DNA of 33,111 nucleotides from Shackletoniella antarctica (GTDB lineage: Bacteria > Cyanobacteriota > Cyanobacteriia > Phormidesmidales > Phormidesmidaceae). The translations under genes were made by a program, and so were the position numbers. This document shows positions 7,392 to 14,442 of this stretch, piece by piece (position 1 is the first letter of the stretch; the number at the start of each line of letters is the position of its first letter). The notes under the pieces were generated by a model that ran no database searches, had not been told where the DNA came from, and saw only the letters and a program-made list of their open reading frames with translations. Location of the stretch: the NCBI GenBank assembly GCA_003241845.1, contig QBMN01000029.1, positions 1 to 33,111 of the forward strand, read 5' to 3'.

Positions 7392-7422
7392 GCAGACAGA
7401 GATGGCCTCTGAAACTGTCTGC
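7392..7422 (+). promoter_or_regulatory. Hairpin in the leader of the TerC-family gene
   Basis: GCAGACAG (7392-7399) and CTGTCTGC (7415-7422) form a perfect 8-bp stem 85 bases before the TerC start. The 220-bp region between the divergent genes is GC-rich. It does not show the conserved segments of the yybP-ykoY manganese riboswitch that often precedes TerC genes. Confidence 0.35.
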
Positions 7423-7507
7423 GTCCATAGCCTGCACGGATGAGCTGGGCCACACGCTTTTACCCTAGACCCTTACGATGGCTGCCGCAGGTGGCTGAAC
7501 CGAGCTA

Positions 7508-8332
7508 ATGCTAGACCGACTGCTGGATATTTCTGCCAACTTTGGGGTTGATACCCTGCTGCTGCTGCCGGTGCTGATTGCCCTGGAGGCGGTGCTGTCG
7601 GCAGATAATGCGATCGCCCTGGCGGCGATCGCCCAGGGTCTAGACAGCGAAGCCATGCAGCGCCGCGCCTTAAACTATGGGCTACTGATCGCGTTTGTTT
7701 TGCGGGTAGGGCTGATTTTGACGGCGGGCTGGGTGCTTCAGTTTTGGCAGTTTGAGGTCATGGGGGCGGCCTACCTGCTGTGGCTGGTGTTTAAGCATTT
7801 CACCGCGGCCTCAGACGACGACGCGGAGCACCACGGGCCTCGGTTTGCTACCGTCCTACAGGCGATTCCGGTGATTGCTTTCACCGACTTAGCGTTTTCG
7901 CTCGACAGCGTGACCACTGCCCTGGCCCTTTCTAAAGATGTGGTGGTGATTTTGCTGGGCGGCACCATCGGCATTGTTACCCTGCGGTTTATGGCGGGGC
8001 TGTTTATCCGCTGGCTTGAAGAGTTTGAGCATTTAGAAGACGCGGGCTTTGTCACGGTGGCCTTTGTGGGCATTCGGCTGCTGGTGCGGGTGATCGACTC
8101 CACTCTGGTGCCGCCAGAATGGGTGATGGTGGCCGTGATTGCCGCAGTGTTTGCCTGGGGCTTTTCGAAGCGCACTGAAGTTACTGAAGTTGAGGCAACG
8201 GGCGAAACCGCTCACCTGGTCAATGGCAAAGTGCTTACGGTGGCTGAGCTAGAGGCTCAGAACAGCACCGCTGTCGAGGCATCCACTGATCAAAAGGATC
8301 CGACAGCTGCGATGCCGCTTCAGCAGGACTAA
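7508..8332 (+). CDS. TerC family integral membrane protein
   Basis: This 274-residue protein has about seven predicted membrane helices and the two TerC signature helices: LEAVLSADNAIALAAIA (about residues 26-42) and TDLAFSLDSVTTALALS (about 123-139), each with the buried acidic residues thought to bind metal ions. TerC proteins are linked to metal (manganese/calcium) export or handling and, in photosynthetic organisms, to thylakoid membrane biogenesis; which role applies is not decidable here. The last about 50 residues are a polar, poorly conserved cytoplasmic tail. The ATG at 7508 has no strong Shine-Dalgarno sequence. It stands alone and converges with the sulfurtransferase gene. Confidence 0.9.
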   Translation: MLDRLLDISANFGVDTLLLLPVLIALEAVLSADNAIALAAIAQGLDSEAMQRRALNYGLLIAFVLRVGLILTAGWVLQFWQFEVMGAAYLLWLVFKHFTAASDDDAEHHGPRFATVLQAIPVIAFTDLAFSLDSVTTALALSKDVVVILLGGTIGIVTLRFMAGLFIRWLEEFEHLEDAGFVTVAFVGIRLLVRVIDSTLVPPEWVMVAVIAAVFAWGFSKRTEVTEVEATGETAHLVNGKVLTVAELEAQNSTAVEASTDQKDPTAAMPLQQD

Positions 8333-8345
8333 GGCAGCGAAATCG

Positions 8346-8412
8346 GGGTTCACGGTGCAGGGTGTACGATTCATAGGGCTGATTTTTGCCTTGCACTTTG
8401 CACTGTAAACCC
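8346..8412. terminator. Long imperfect inverted repeat between convergent genes
   Basis: The 21-base arms 8346-8366 and 8392-8412 are complementary at 16 positions, and several of the five differences allow G-U pairs. It sits just after the TerC stop and before the sulfurtransferase stop, so it can act as a bidirectional terminator. The internal GTGCA repetition suggests it may instead be a dispersed palindromic element. Confidence 0.5.
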
Positions 8413-8418
8413 TTACTT

Positions 8419-9243
8419 CTAAAGGTAAGAGCACCAGTCGCTCCAGCCCCCGGCATAGAGCTTGGCCATGGGCCGACCGGCCAAAGTTTGGGCCAGCAGG
8501 TTGACGCAGGCGGTGACCCCCGAGCCGCAGTAGACGATCGCATCATCGGCGGCATCTAGCTCGGCCCAGGGGTGGGCCAGGTCGGCAGGAGATTTCATCT
8601 GGCCGTTTTCAGCCGAAACATTTTGCCAAAAGTAGTTCACCGCACCGGGGATGCTGCCCGCGACGGGGTCGATGGGTTCGACTTCGCCCCGGTAGCGTTC
8701 GGGCGATCGCGAGTCGATCAGCACTACCCCATCTTGGCGGTGGCGCACCCCATCAATGTCCACCAGCCAATCCTGTCGGGGCGCAGCCGTGAACTTACCC
8801 GACCGTGGGGCAGGAATTTCTTGACTGGTAGGGTAGCCCCCCTGGCTCCAGCCCGCCCAACTGCCGTCTAGCACGGCCACATGGTCGTGGCCCAGGTAGC
8901 GCAGCAGCCACCAGAGGCGGGCGGCAAAGGCAAAGCGCGAGTCGTCGTAGGCCACCACCAGAGTAGGGTTTGGCCCCCCAGACACCACCCCCATGGCCGC
9001 GAGGGTTTTGCTAAATATCCCTAGCTCAGGCAGGGGATGGCGGCCACCGTGGGCCTGCACCGGGCCAGATAGATTCTGGTTGAGATCGAGGTAGTGGGCA
9101 CCGAGAATGTGGCCGTCAGCATACTGCTGTTGCCCCTGGTGGGGGTCACCCAGGGCAAAGCGGCAGTCGACCACCACCACCCTGGGGTCATCGAGGTGGC
9201 GAGCTAGCCATGCAGCAGTAACCAGGTTTTGAGAATAGGTCAT
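8419..9243 (-). CDS. sseA: Tandem-rhodanese sulfurtransferase (3-mercaptopyruvate/thiosulfate type)
   Basis: This 274-residue protein has two rhodanese domains. The N-terminal domain (about 1-140) is inactive: its loop position carries Asp in VAYDDSRFAFAARLWW. The C-terminal domain holds the catalytic cysteine C239 in CGSGVTA, the loop sequence typical of 3-mercaptopyruvate sulfurtransferase; thiosulfate-specific enzymes more often have a Lys/Arg there. It would transfer sulfur from mercaptopyruvate to cyanide or thiol acceptors in the cytoplasm. Length matches E. coli SseA closely. The ATG at 9243 lacks a clear ribosome-binding site. Substrate choice from the loop is established family knowledge but not proof. 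Confidence 0.9.
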   Translation of the reverse strand: MTYSQNLVTAAWLARHLDDPRVVVVDCRFALGDPHQGQQQYADGHILGAHYLDLNQNLSGPVQAHGGRHPLPELGIFSKTLAAMGVVSGGPNPTLVVAYDDSRFAFAARLWWLLRYLGHDHVAVLDGSWAGWSQGGYPTSQEIPAPRSGKFTAAPRQDWLVDIDGVRHRQDGVVLIDSRSPERYRGEVEPIDPVAGSIPGAVNYFWQNVSAENGQMKSPADLAHPWAELDAADDAIVYCGSGVTACVNLLAQTLAGRPMAKLYAGGWSDWCSYL

Positions 9244-9397
9244 AGGGTTCGTAACTGTGAGTGGGCGCGGTGGGCGGTAGCTGTAGGAGACGTCAGGGGT
9301 TGCTCAGCTATGCCCTCCTGGGGATAGCGCTGCCCGACAAAATTAGGGTATAAGGTGGCTGAAATATCGACAGACCATAATCATTGAGGCACAGGTC

Positions 9398-9952
9398 ATG
9401 ACTATGGAACCGCCATTGGGTACCGAGATCAAAGCGGCAACGGGCTGGGTGATCGCCCTCAGTCTGGGATTGATGCTGTTGGGAATTGTGGCAATTTTAG
9501 TGCCCCATATTGCCCTGGCTTTTTTTACCTCGGGGCCGGGGTGGTTAGTGCTGATCAGCGGAATTTTGCAGGTTATTCAGTCGTTTCAAGCGGGGCCGGT
9601 GAGGGGCACATGCCTCAGCCGGGGGGTCGGTGCCCTCTACGCCATTGCCGGGCTGTATATCTTGATCAACCCGGTCAAGTCGGCGGCGGTGTTTGCCTTT
9701 GCCCTGGGTCTGCTGTTTATTGTCGAAGGTGTTTTTACCATCGCAATGGCGTTTGGCTATCGGGCGGGGCGCTCCCTGTCGTGGTTTGTGGCAATTAACG
9801 GCATCGTCACGCTGACTTTAGGCATTTTTGTGATCAACGGCTGGCCCTTTCGGGCGCTGTGGCTGATTGGTATGTACATGGGCATTAGCCTACTGTTAAG
9901 TGGGGCTTCGCTGCTGAGTGCGGCCCTGGCAGCTCGCGAAGAACTAGCCTAA
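9398..9952 (+). CDS. HdeD-like (DUF308) membrane protein
   Basis: This 184-residue protein is almost entirely hydrophobic, with about six predicted membrane helices. It matches the HdeD/DUF308 pattern: a first helix ending in LGIVAILVPHIAL, the loop LVLISGILQVIQSFQA, then GLYILINPVKSA and a repeated helix pair. HdeD was named for acid resistance in E. coli, but its biochemical activity is unknown and most cyanobacterial homologues are unstudied. The ATG at 9398 is followed by a second ATG two codons later; either could be used. The alpha/beta hydrolase gene follows on the same strand after 71 bases, so co-transcription is possible. Confidence 0.85.
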   Translation: MTMEPPLGTEIKAATGWVIALSLGLMLLGIVAILVPHIALAFFTSGPGWLVLISGILQVIQSFQAGPVRGTCLSRGVGALYAIAGLYILINPVKSAAVFAFALGLLFIVEGVFTIAMAFGYRAGRSLSWFVAINGIVTLTLGIFVINGWPFRALWLIGMYMGISLLLSGASLLSAALAAREELA

Positions 9953-9983
9953 ACCCTTGGCGCAAAATCTATTGCACCCTCTC

Positions 9984-10025
9984 TCTCAAAATCCCTATCT
10001 CAAAACCACCATCTCAAACCCCCAT
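9984..10025. repeat. Three imperfect 14-bp tandem repeats before the hydrolase gene
   Basis: Units at 9984-9997, 9998-10011 and 10012-10025 all begin TCTCAAA and then diverge in C-rich sequence. The third overlaps the hydrolase start codon at 10024. The array replaces any recognisable ribosome-binding site. Confidence 0.55.
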
Positions 10026-10908
10026 GTCTGAGACCTATATTTTCTTTGCTCAGCACGGCTGGGCCGATACCAACCAGTCAATGATGATCCTGACCGAGCG
10101 GCTAGCGGGGGGGAATGCGCAGATCGTTGCTCCCTGCCTCAACTACGCGATGACCTGGCTGCGCATGGCACCATTGATTGATCAGGTAGATGCCCTGGCC
10201 ACGGCTACCCTGGCCCGGCAGCCGAGCCTGCCGCTGCGCATTGTGGGTCACTCCATGGGAGGGCTGATTTGGCTAGAGGTGCTCGCTCGCCACCCAGAGT
10301 GGTGGCAACGGGTAGAGTTTCTCGTGCTGGTCGGGTCTCCGGTGGGCGGGGCCGACCTGGGCCGCATTCTCGACCCGCTACAGGTGGGGGTGGGGGTGGC
10401 GGCAGATCTGGGGCGCGATCGCCGTCCCCTAGCCACCCGTATTGCCGCTGTCATCAACACCCTATCCATCGCCGGAGATATCGATGGGGGCAGCGACGGC
10501 ACCATCACGGTAGAAAGCACGCGGGTGCCCAACGCCCAGTTTGTCTGCTTGCCGGGGCTAAAACATGCTGCCCTGCGCTGCCATCCCCAGGTGGTTGAGC
10601 AGATTCAATCCTTTTGGGCGGGGGCGCAGCTGAGCGCACCGCTGGTGCTGAACCCCCTGGTAGAGCGGCTGCGCCAGATTCCGGGCATGACCGATGCCCA
10701 CCGGCGCGACTTTGCCCGCGCTACCCCCTGGCACAGCTTTGCCGATGGTACCGGCCTGCGCCTGTGGCGCAGCCCCTTGGGCATTGACCACGTGTTTCTC
10801 GTGTCGGCTCGGGGTGCCTGTCTCTACTCGGGCTACGTGGGGCTGCTCCACCGGCAGGAGTTGTGGAGCGGGCTAGAGGCGCTGCGAGCTGAGCCGATTT
10901 CAACCTAA
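10024..10908 (+). CDS. Alpha/beta hydrolase (lipase/esterase-like)
   Basis: This 294-residue protein has an alpha/beta-hydrolase fold. The oxyanion-side motif is QHGWAD (10-15) and the nucleophile elbow is GHSMGG (75-80, Ser77). A probable catalytic His lies in LKHAALR after the DGTITVES segment, which may supply the acid. The G-x-S-x-G context is that of triacylglycerol lipases and related esterases, but there is no signal peptide and the substrate is unknown. The C-terminal about 90 residues (PGMTDAHRRDFARATPW onwards) are outside the core fold. The gene follows the HdeD-like gene and starts within a repeat array, with no clear Shine-Dalgarno sequence. Confidence 0.85.
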   Translation: MSETYIFFAQHGWADTNQSMMILTERLAGGNAQIVAPCLNYAMTWLRMAPLIDQVDALATATLARQPSLPLRIVGHSMGGLIWLEVLARHPEWWQRVEFLVLVGSPVGGADLGRILDPLQVGVGVAADLGRDRRPLATRIAAVINTLSIAGDIDGGSDGTITVESTRVPNAQFVCLPGLKHAALRCHPQVVEQIQSFWAGAQLSAPLVLNPLVERLRQIPGMTDAHRRDFARATPWHSFADGTGLRLWRSPLGIDHVFLVSARGACLYSGYVGLLHRQELWSGLEALRAEPIST

Positions 10909-10919
10909 GGCAGCGCAAG

Positions 10920-11888
10920 TCACCGCAAGTCACCGCCATCAGGGGGGCTGGCAAGCAGCGGGCGGGTAGACGTCCAGCTACTGGAGACCGAGAGGCCGTC
11001 GTTGCTGAGCAGGCCAGTGGTGACATCCACGGTGCCCTCCTGGTGGTTATGTTCGCGGCGGTATTGCCCAACGGCGGTGTTGACCTCGGCGGCGATCGCC
11101 AGCGTGGCCTTTGAGGGAGCGGGCGACTGCCGCAAAATGTTGAGCTGAAAGCTAACCTGCTCGATCAGCAGTTGTTCGTCAACCACCGCGAGCTGGGTGT
11201 CGAAGCTGAAGTCGGTCTGGTGCTTGAGCACAGCGCTCAGGGCTGTAGAAATCAGGTCAGAGCCGATGTTGGTGAGCGTGGGGGCATACTTTGCGACGTA
11301 GGCGATGATGGTTTCGCCAACGGCGACTTCTAGGGTTTTTTGGCTGAGGCTGATGGCCAGCTTTTCGGCCAGCGCCAGGTAGGCGGGGTCGATGGCCGGG
11401 GCGATCGCCCCCTCAGGGTCAAAGGTTTGCACCAGGTGACTGACTAGGCCAATGACCTCGGCGACGGTCGTCGGGCGATCGCCCTCTAGCAGAGGCGCAA
11501 CCGCCGTTGCCGCTCTGCGCAGGGTCTCTGGGGTGAGGATCGGCCCATAGCGCTGCCCATAGGCGGTGATAGTGCCTGCCATCTGCTGCTCTAGGTGCTG
11601 CTGCCAGCGGTGGGCCGCTTTGGCCAGAGCGCTGCTGGCGCGATCAACAATGGCCGCCTTCAAAGCTTCAGGGCTCAACCCATCGAGCACCTGCTGGGCC
11701 ACCTGGTCTACGGCCAATGCCGGGCGATCGGGCTGATAGAGCCGCAGCAGGGTGGCTAAAATGCCGCGCACCTGCTCGGGGCAGATGGGCAAGCCGTAGA
11801 GCCGACCGTAGGCGCTGAGGCCACTGGTCAGGGTGCTCAGAACGTCTGAGGTCGGGGCAGGCAGGGCATCGGTGGGCATCGGCAGCAT
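10920..11888 (-). CDS. Uncharacterised protein with three internal repeats
   Basis: I do not recognise a named family. The 322-residue, mostly helical protein contains an internal repeat of about 85-120 residues. Each unit starts with a Y-G-x-x-Y-G/A-P element followed by a helix: YGRLYGLPICPEQV near residue 27, YGQRYGPILTPETL near 108, and YVAKYAPTLTNIGS near 196. The first two units also share a DRP motif about 25 residues further on. There is no signal peptide or membrane helix. The start is ATG 11888 or the ATG three codons later. It lies downstream of cbiG-cobJ on the same strand. The last about 40 residues are low in predicted structure. Confidence 0.7.
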   Translation of the reverse strand: MLPMPTDALPAPTSDVLSTLTSGLSAYGRLYGLPICPEQVRGILATLLRLYQPDRPALAVDQVAQQVLDGLSPEALKAAIVDRASSALAKAAHRWQQHLEQQMAGTITAYGQRYGPILTPETLRRAATAVAPLLEGDRPTTVAEVIGLVSHLVQTFDPEGAIAPAIDPAYLALAEKLAISLSQKTLEVAVGETIIAYVAKYAPTLTNIGSDLISTALSAVLKHQTDFSFDTQLAVVDEQLLIEQVSFQLNILRQSPAPSKATLAIAAEVNTAVGQYRREHNHQEGTVDVTTGLLSNDGLSVSSSWTSTRPLLASPPDGGDLR

Positions 11889-11946
11889 GCTCCCTAGGAA
11901 TGAAGGCGAGAAAAATTAGCAACCTACGGCGAACACCCCTCTCGAT

Positions 11947-11975
11947 ATATATTACCCCCCAGATATATTACCCCC
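11947..11975. repeat. 16-bp-period duplication covering the cbiG-cobJ stop codon
   Basis: ATATATTACCCCC occurs at 11947-11959 and again at 11963-11975. On the minus strand both copies contain TAA, but the 16-base period puts them in different frames. The gene therefore reads through the first copy and stops in the second, adding a GNISGG tail. Confidence 0.7.
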
Positions 11976-13808
11976 TAGGTTGCCGTTATAGCCTCGGGGG
12001 GTGATCAGCCACGGGCCGTGGCGCTGGGTGCTCTGGTTGCCAATCAGCACCACCGTCAGCATGTCGATGGGGGCTTCGAGCATGGCCCCCAGAGTGGTGC
12101 GATGAATGGTTTCGTCGGGGCGATAGACCGACTTCACCACCGCCACCGGGGTCTCTGGCGAACGGTGGGCCATGAAAATGCCGTGGGCCGTGGCAATCTG
12201 CTCGGTGCGGGTCTTTGACTTGGGGTTGTAGAGTGCCACTACAAAATCGGCGGCGGCGGCGGCCTCCAGCCGTTTGAGAATCACCGCCCAGGGGGTGAGC
12301 AGGTCGCTGAGGCTGATGGCGCAGAAGTCGTGCATCAGCGGTGCCCCCACCCGCGCCGCCGCCGCCTGGAGGGCAGAAATGCCGGGCAATACTTCCACCG
12401 AAGGGGTTTCGCCATCCCACCCGGTACCCTGGAGCTGCTCTAGCACCAGCCCCGCCATGCCGTAGATGCCGCAGTCGCCCGACGAGACCACCGCTACGCT
12501 CAGGCCCCAGCGGGCCAGGTCAATGGCGCGATCGGCCCGCTGGCGCTCCTGGGTGATGGGCCAGGGTTCTACAATTTGCCCCGGTCGGCACAGGGGGCGA
12601 ATCTGGTCGATATAGAGGCCGTAGCCGATCACCACATCGGCCTGGGAAATTGCCGCCTTAGCCGCCGGGGTGATCTGGGCTAAATCGCCAGGGCCAGTGC
12701 CCACCAGCGCCAGGTGGCCGGGGTGGGGAATGTATTCGCGCTCGGCCTGGGCGATCGCCACCGTCACCGCCCCCGGCTGCCCTTCGACTCGCACCACCTG
12801 CTTAGCCACCCGCAGCTCACCCTGGGCGGCGAGAATAGCCGCCGCTTCCGCCACGCTGGGGGTCTGCACCGCCTGTTCCACAACCGTGGAAGGGTTGGGT
12901 ACGGGGATGGTTTTTAGCTCCTCAGCGGTGAAGCAGCGCAGGGGCCAGCTGCGTTCTGCGCACAGGGCAACCAAGCCCACTTCATCGGCCTTGAGGTCGA
13001 GGCTGGCCAGTCCGGCGATCGCCCCTTCAGCAAAGTGCCCCGCCCGGCACACCCGCGCGATCGCCGCCTCGATTACCCCCTGGGGCGTTCCCCGCTCGCA
13101 GCCGACCCCCACCCACAGCACCCTGGGGTGCCACTGGGCCTTGGCCAGGTTGCTATCTGGGTCAAACTGCCGCTGAATCGGGCTAATCCACAGCCGCGCC
13201 GCCGGGGAAGTTGCCGGTTCAAAAATAAAGGGATGCGGCTCGGGTAGGTGGTCTTGCCAGAGGGTAGAACCGCTGTCTTGAAGCACTTCAACGGTCTTGC
13301 CGTGGGCAATGGCGGCACTAACCCCCGTCCAGTTACCGCTGCCTTTGCTCCAGCCAAAGGGCAGCCCCAGCACATCCACCCCCGGCAGTCCTTGGGCTGC
13401 GGATGATCCGGTGATCACCGCATGCGCCCCCAGCAGGTGGGCGACCTGGCGGGTCAGGTCGTTCCCGCCCCCCTGGTGCCCGCCGCACAGGCTGATTACC
13501 TGGTCGCCCGCTTCGCTCACCACCACCACCGCCGGGTCGCTGACCTTGTCGCTCAGCAGCGGCGCAATCAGCCGCACCACGGCCCCGGTGGCCAGGGCAA
13601 AGATCAGGCCGTCGTGGGTGGCCCACAGGTCGGCAAGGGTGTCTTTGAGGGGGCGATCATAGACCCGCACCTTGACATTCAAGGCTTCTGCGTCGGCAAC
13701 GAGGCTAGGGGGAACCCACAGATCGGCTGGGAGTCCGGTGGCTAGGGGCAGGAGAGAGGTGAGCCCGGCGGGGGTGACAGCGATCGCGGCAAAAGATGAC
13801 AACGACAA
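11952..13808 (-). CDS. cobJ: CbiG-CobJ fusion: cobalt-precorrin-5A hydrolase / precorrin-3B C17-methyltransferase
   Basis: This 618-residue protein fuses two cobalamin-biosynthesis enzymes. Residues 1 to about 350 are CbiG-like: LIFALATGAVVRLIAPLL and SLCGGHQGGGNDLTRQVA form the central and N-terminal parts, and VGVGCERGTPQGVIEAA the C-terminal part. Residues from about 365 to 610 are a CobJ/CbiH SAM methyltransferase, with ALVGTGPGDLAQITPAA, VVSSGDCGIYGMA and ALYNPKSKTR as signatures. The pair acts at ring contraction: C17 methylation and opening of the delta-lactone. This fusion is known in cyanobacteria. The frame opens at a TTG (13808), but a second TTG at 13802 is better spaced from GAGG. 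No cobalamin riboswitch is visible upstream. Confidence 0.93.
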   Translation of the reverse strand: MSLSSFAAIAVTPAGLTSLLPLATGLPADLWVPPSLVADAEALNVKVRVYDRPLKDTLADLWATHDGLIFALATGAVVRLIAPLLSDKVSDPAVVVVSEAGDQVISLCGGHQGGGNDLTRQVAHLLGAHAVITGSSAAQGLPGVDVLGLPFGWSKGSGNWTGVSAAIAHGKTVEVLQDSGSTLWQDHLPEPHPFIFEPATSPAARLWISPIQRQFDPDSNLAKAQWHPRVLWVGVGCERGTPQGVIEAAIARVCRAGHFAEGAIAGLASLDLKADEVGLVALCAERSWPLRCFTAEELKTIPVPNPSTVVEQAVQTPSVAEAAAILAAQGELRVAKQVVRVEGQPGAVTVAIAQAEREYIPHPGHLALVGTGPGDLAQITPAAKAAISQADVVIGYGLYIDQIRPLCRPGQIVEPWPITQERQRADRAIDLARWGLSVAVVSSGDCGIYGMAGLVLEQLQGTGWDGETPSVEVLPGISALQAAAARVGAPLMHDFCAISLSDLLTPWAVILKRLEAAAAADFVVALYNPKSKTRTEQIATAHGIFMAHRSPETPVAVVKSVYRPDETIHRTTLGAMLEAPIDMLTVVLIGNQSTQRHGPWLITPRGYNGNLGGNISGG

Positions 13809-13890
13809 ACCTCAAAAAGCACAGAGTCTCTCATCTTAGAAGGCATTGATGTCCAAAGCACTGGTCAGGTTATGCCCCCAGTTTTTTGCC

Positions 13891-14130
13891 TCAATCTGCT
13901 CCCACTGAGTTACTCGGCTGCTGGCGTTGAGCAATCTGAAGCAACAACCGCAGCGCTTCGTTAACCGACGCATCCGTTGGAAACGCTTGGGCAACATCAG
14001 GCTCTAAAAGCACTAGGTTTGTGCCTGCACGGTATTGCTTGACATATTTACCCCTAACAGCTCCTGTCATGGCCGAAAAGTCGTACTCAGGGCGCAGATC
14101 ATCTTCCATATCATTAACTGTCTTCTTCAT
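13891..14130 (-). CDS. brnA: BrnA-type antitoxin
   Basis: This protein is about 79 residues when started at ATG 14130. It shows the BrnA/CopG-like pattern: DDLRPEYDFSAMTGAVRGKY at the front, then the short strand TNLVLLEPDVAQAF and a helix VNEALRLLLQIA that would form the ribbon-helix-helix DNA-binding unit. BrnA binds BrnT and represses the operon. The frame extends upstream to 14238, but that part lies inside brnT and is not like the family. The start at 14130 overlaps the brnT stop by 17 bases, so translation is probably coupled. Toxin-first order is normal for this type. Confidence 0.88.
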   Translation of the reverse strand: MKKTVNDMEDDLRPEYDFSAMTGAVRGKYVKQYRAGTNLVLLEPDVAQAFPTDASVNEALRLLLQIAQRQQPSNSVGAD

Positions 14131-14389
14131 AAAATCTCTGCTCCTGGCGTGTAGCTCGTCGAGCGCTGAGGATCCGAATGCGATCACCCTGGTCGGTGTG
14201 AGAGACAACGAGCAACTGTGCCAACTGTGGTATTCCAATGGTAATGCAGCGTTCTTCTCCTACCGAGTGGTCAAGGTCAGGGAAGGTAAGCGATAGGGCA
14301 TCGCCAAATACAGTAGCGGCTTCCTGAAAAGCAACGCCGTGTTTCTGGAAATTACTGGCTGCTTTATCTGGATGCCACTCAAATTCCAT
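14114..14389 (-). CDS. brnT: BrnT-type ribonuclease toxin
   Basis: Starting at ATG 14389 gives a 91-residue protein beginning MEFEWHPDKAASNFQKHGV, the hallmark start of BrnT (F-x-W-D/H-x-x-K-x-x-x-N-x-x-K-H-G-V). It continues with FQEAATVFGDAL, an E-R-x-x-x-I-G strand and the C-terminal ISARRATRQEQRFYEE-like segment (here ILSARRATRQEQRFYEE). BrnT is a RelE-fold endoribonuclease that inhibits translation until bound by BrnA. The longer frame from 14437 adds 16 residues without family resemblance. The gene sits 53 bases downstream of flv3 on the same strand. All expected motifs are intact. Confidence 0.92.
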   Translation of the reverse strand: MEFEWHPDKAASNFQKHGVAFQEAATVFGDALSLTFPDLDHSVGEERCITIGIPQLAQLLVVSHTDQGDRIRILSARRATRQEQRFYEEDS

Positions 14390-14442
14390 CTTAAAGGTAT
14401 TGCTACTCGCAGGATGATCAACGCTCCTGCCTGACAACCCGA

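Noticed and set aside
7286-7507. yybP-ykoY manganese riboswitch before the TerC-family gene
   Set aside because: A hairpin is present, but the conserved sequence blocks of that riboswitch are not found.
13073-13375. Alternative-frame ORFs inside cbiG-cobJ
   Set aside because: They overlap a full-length conserved enzyme on the same or opposite strand and are Arg/Gly/Pro-rich shadows.
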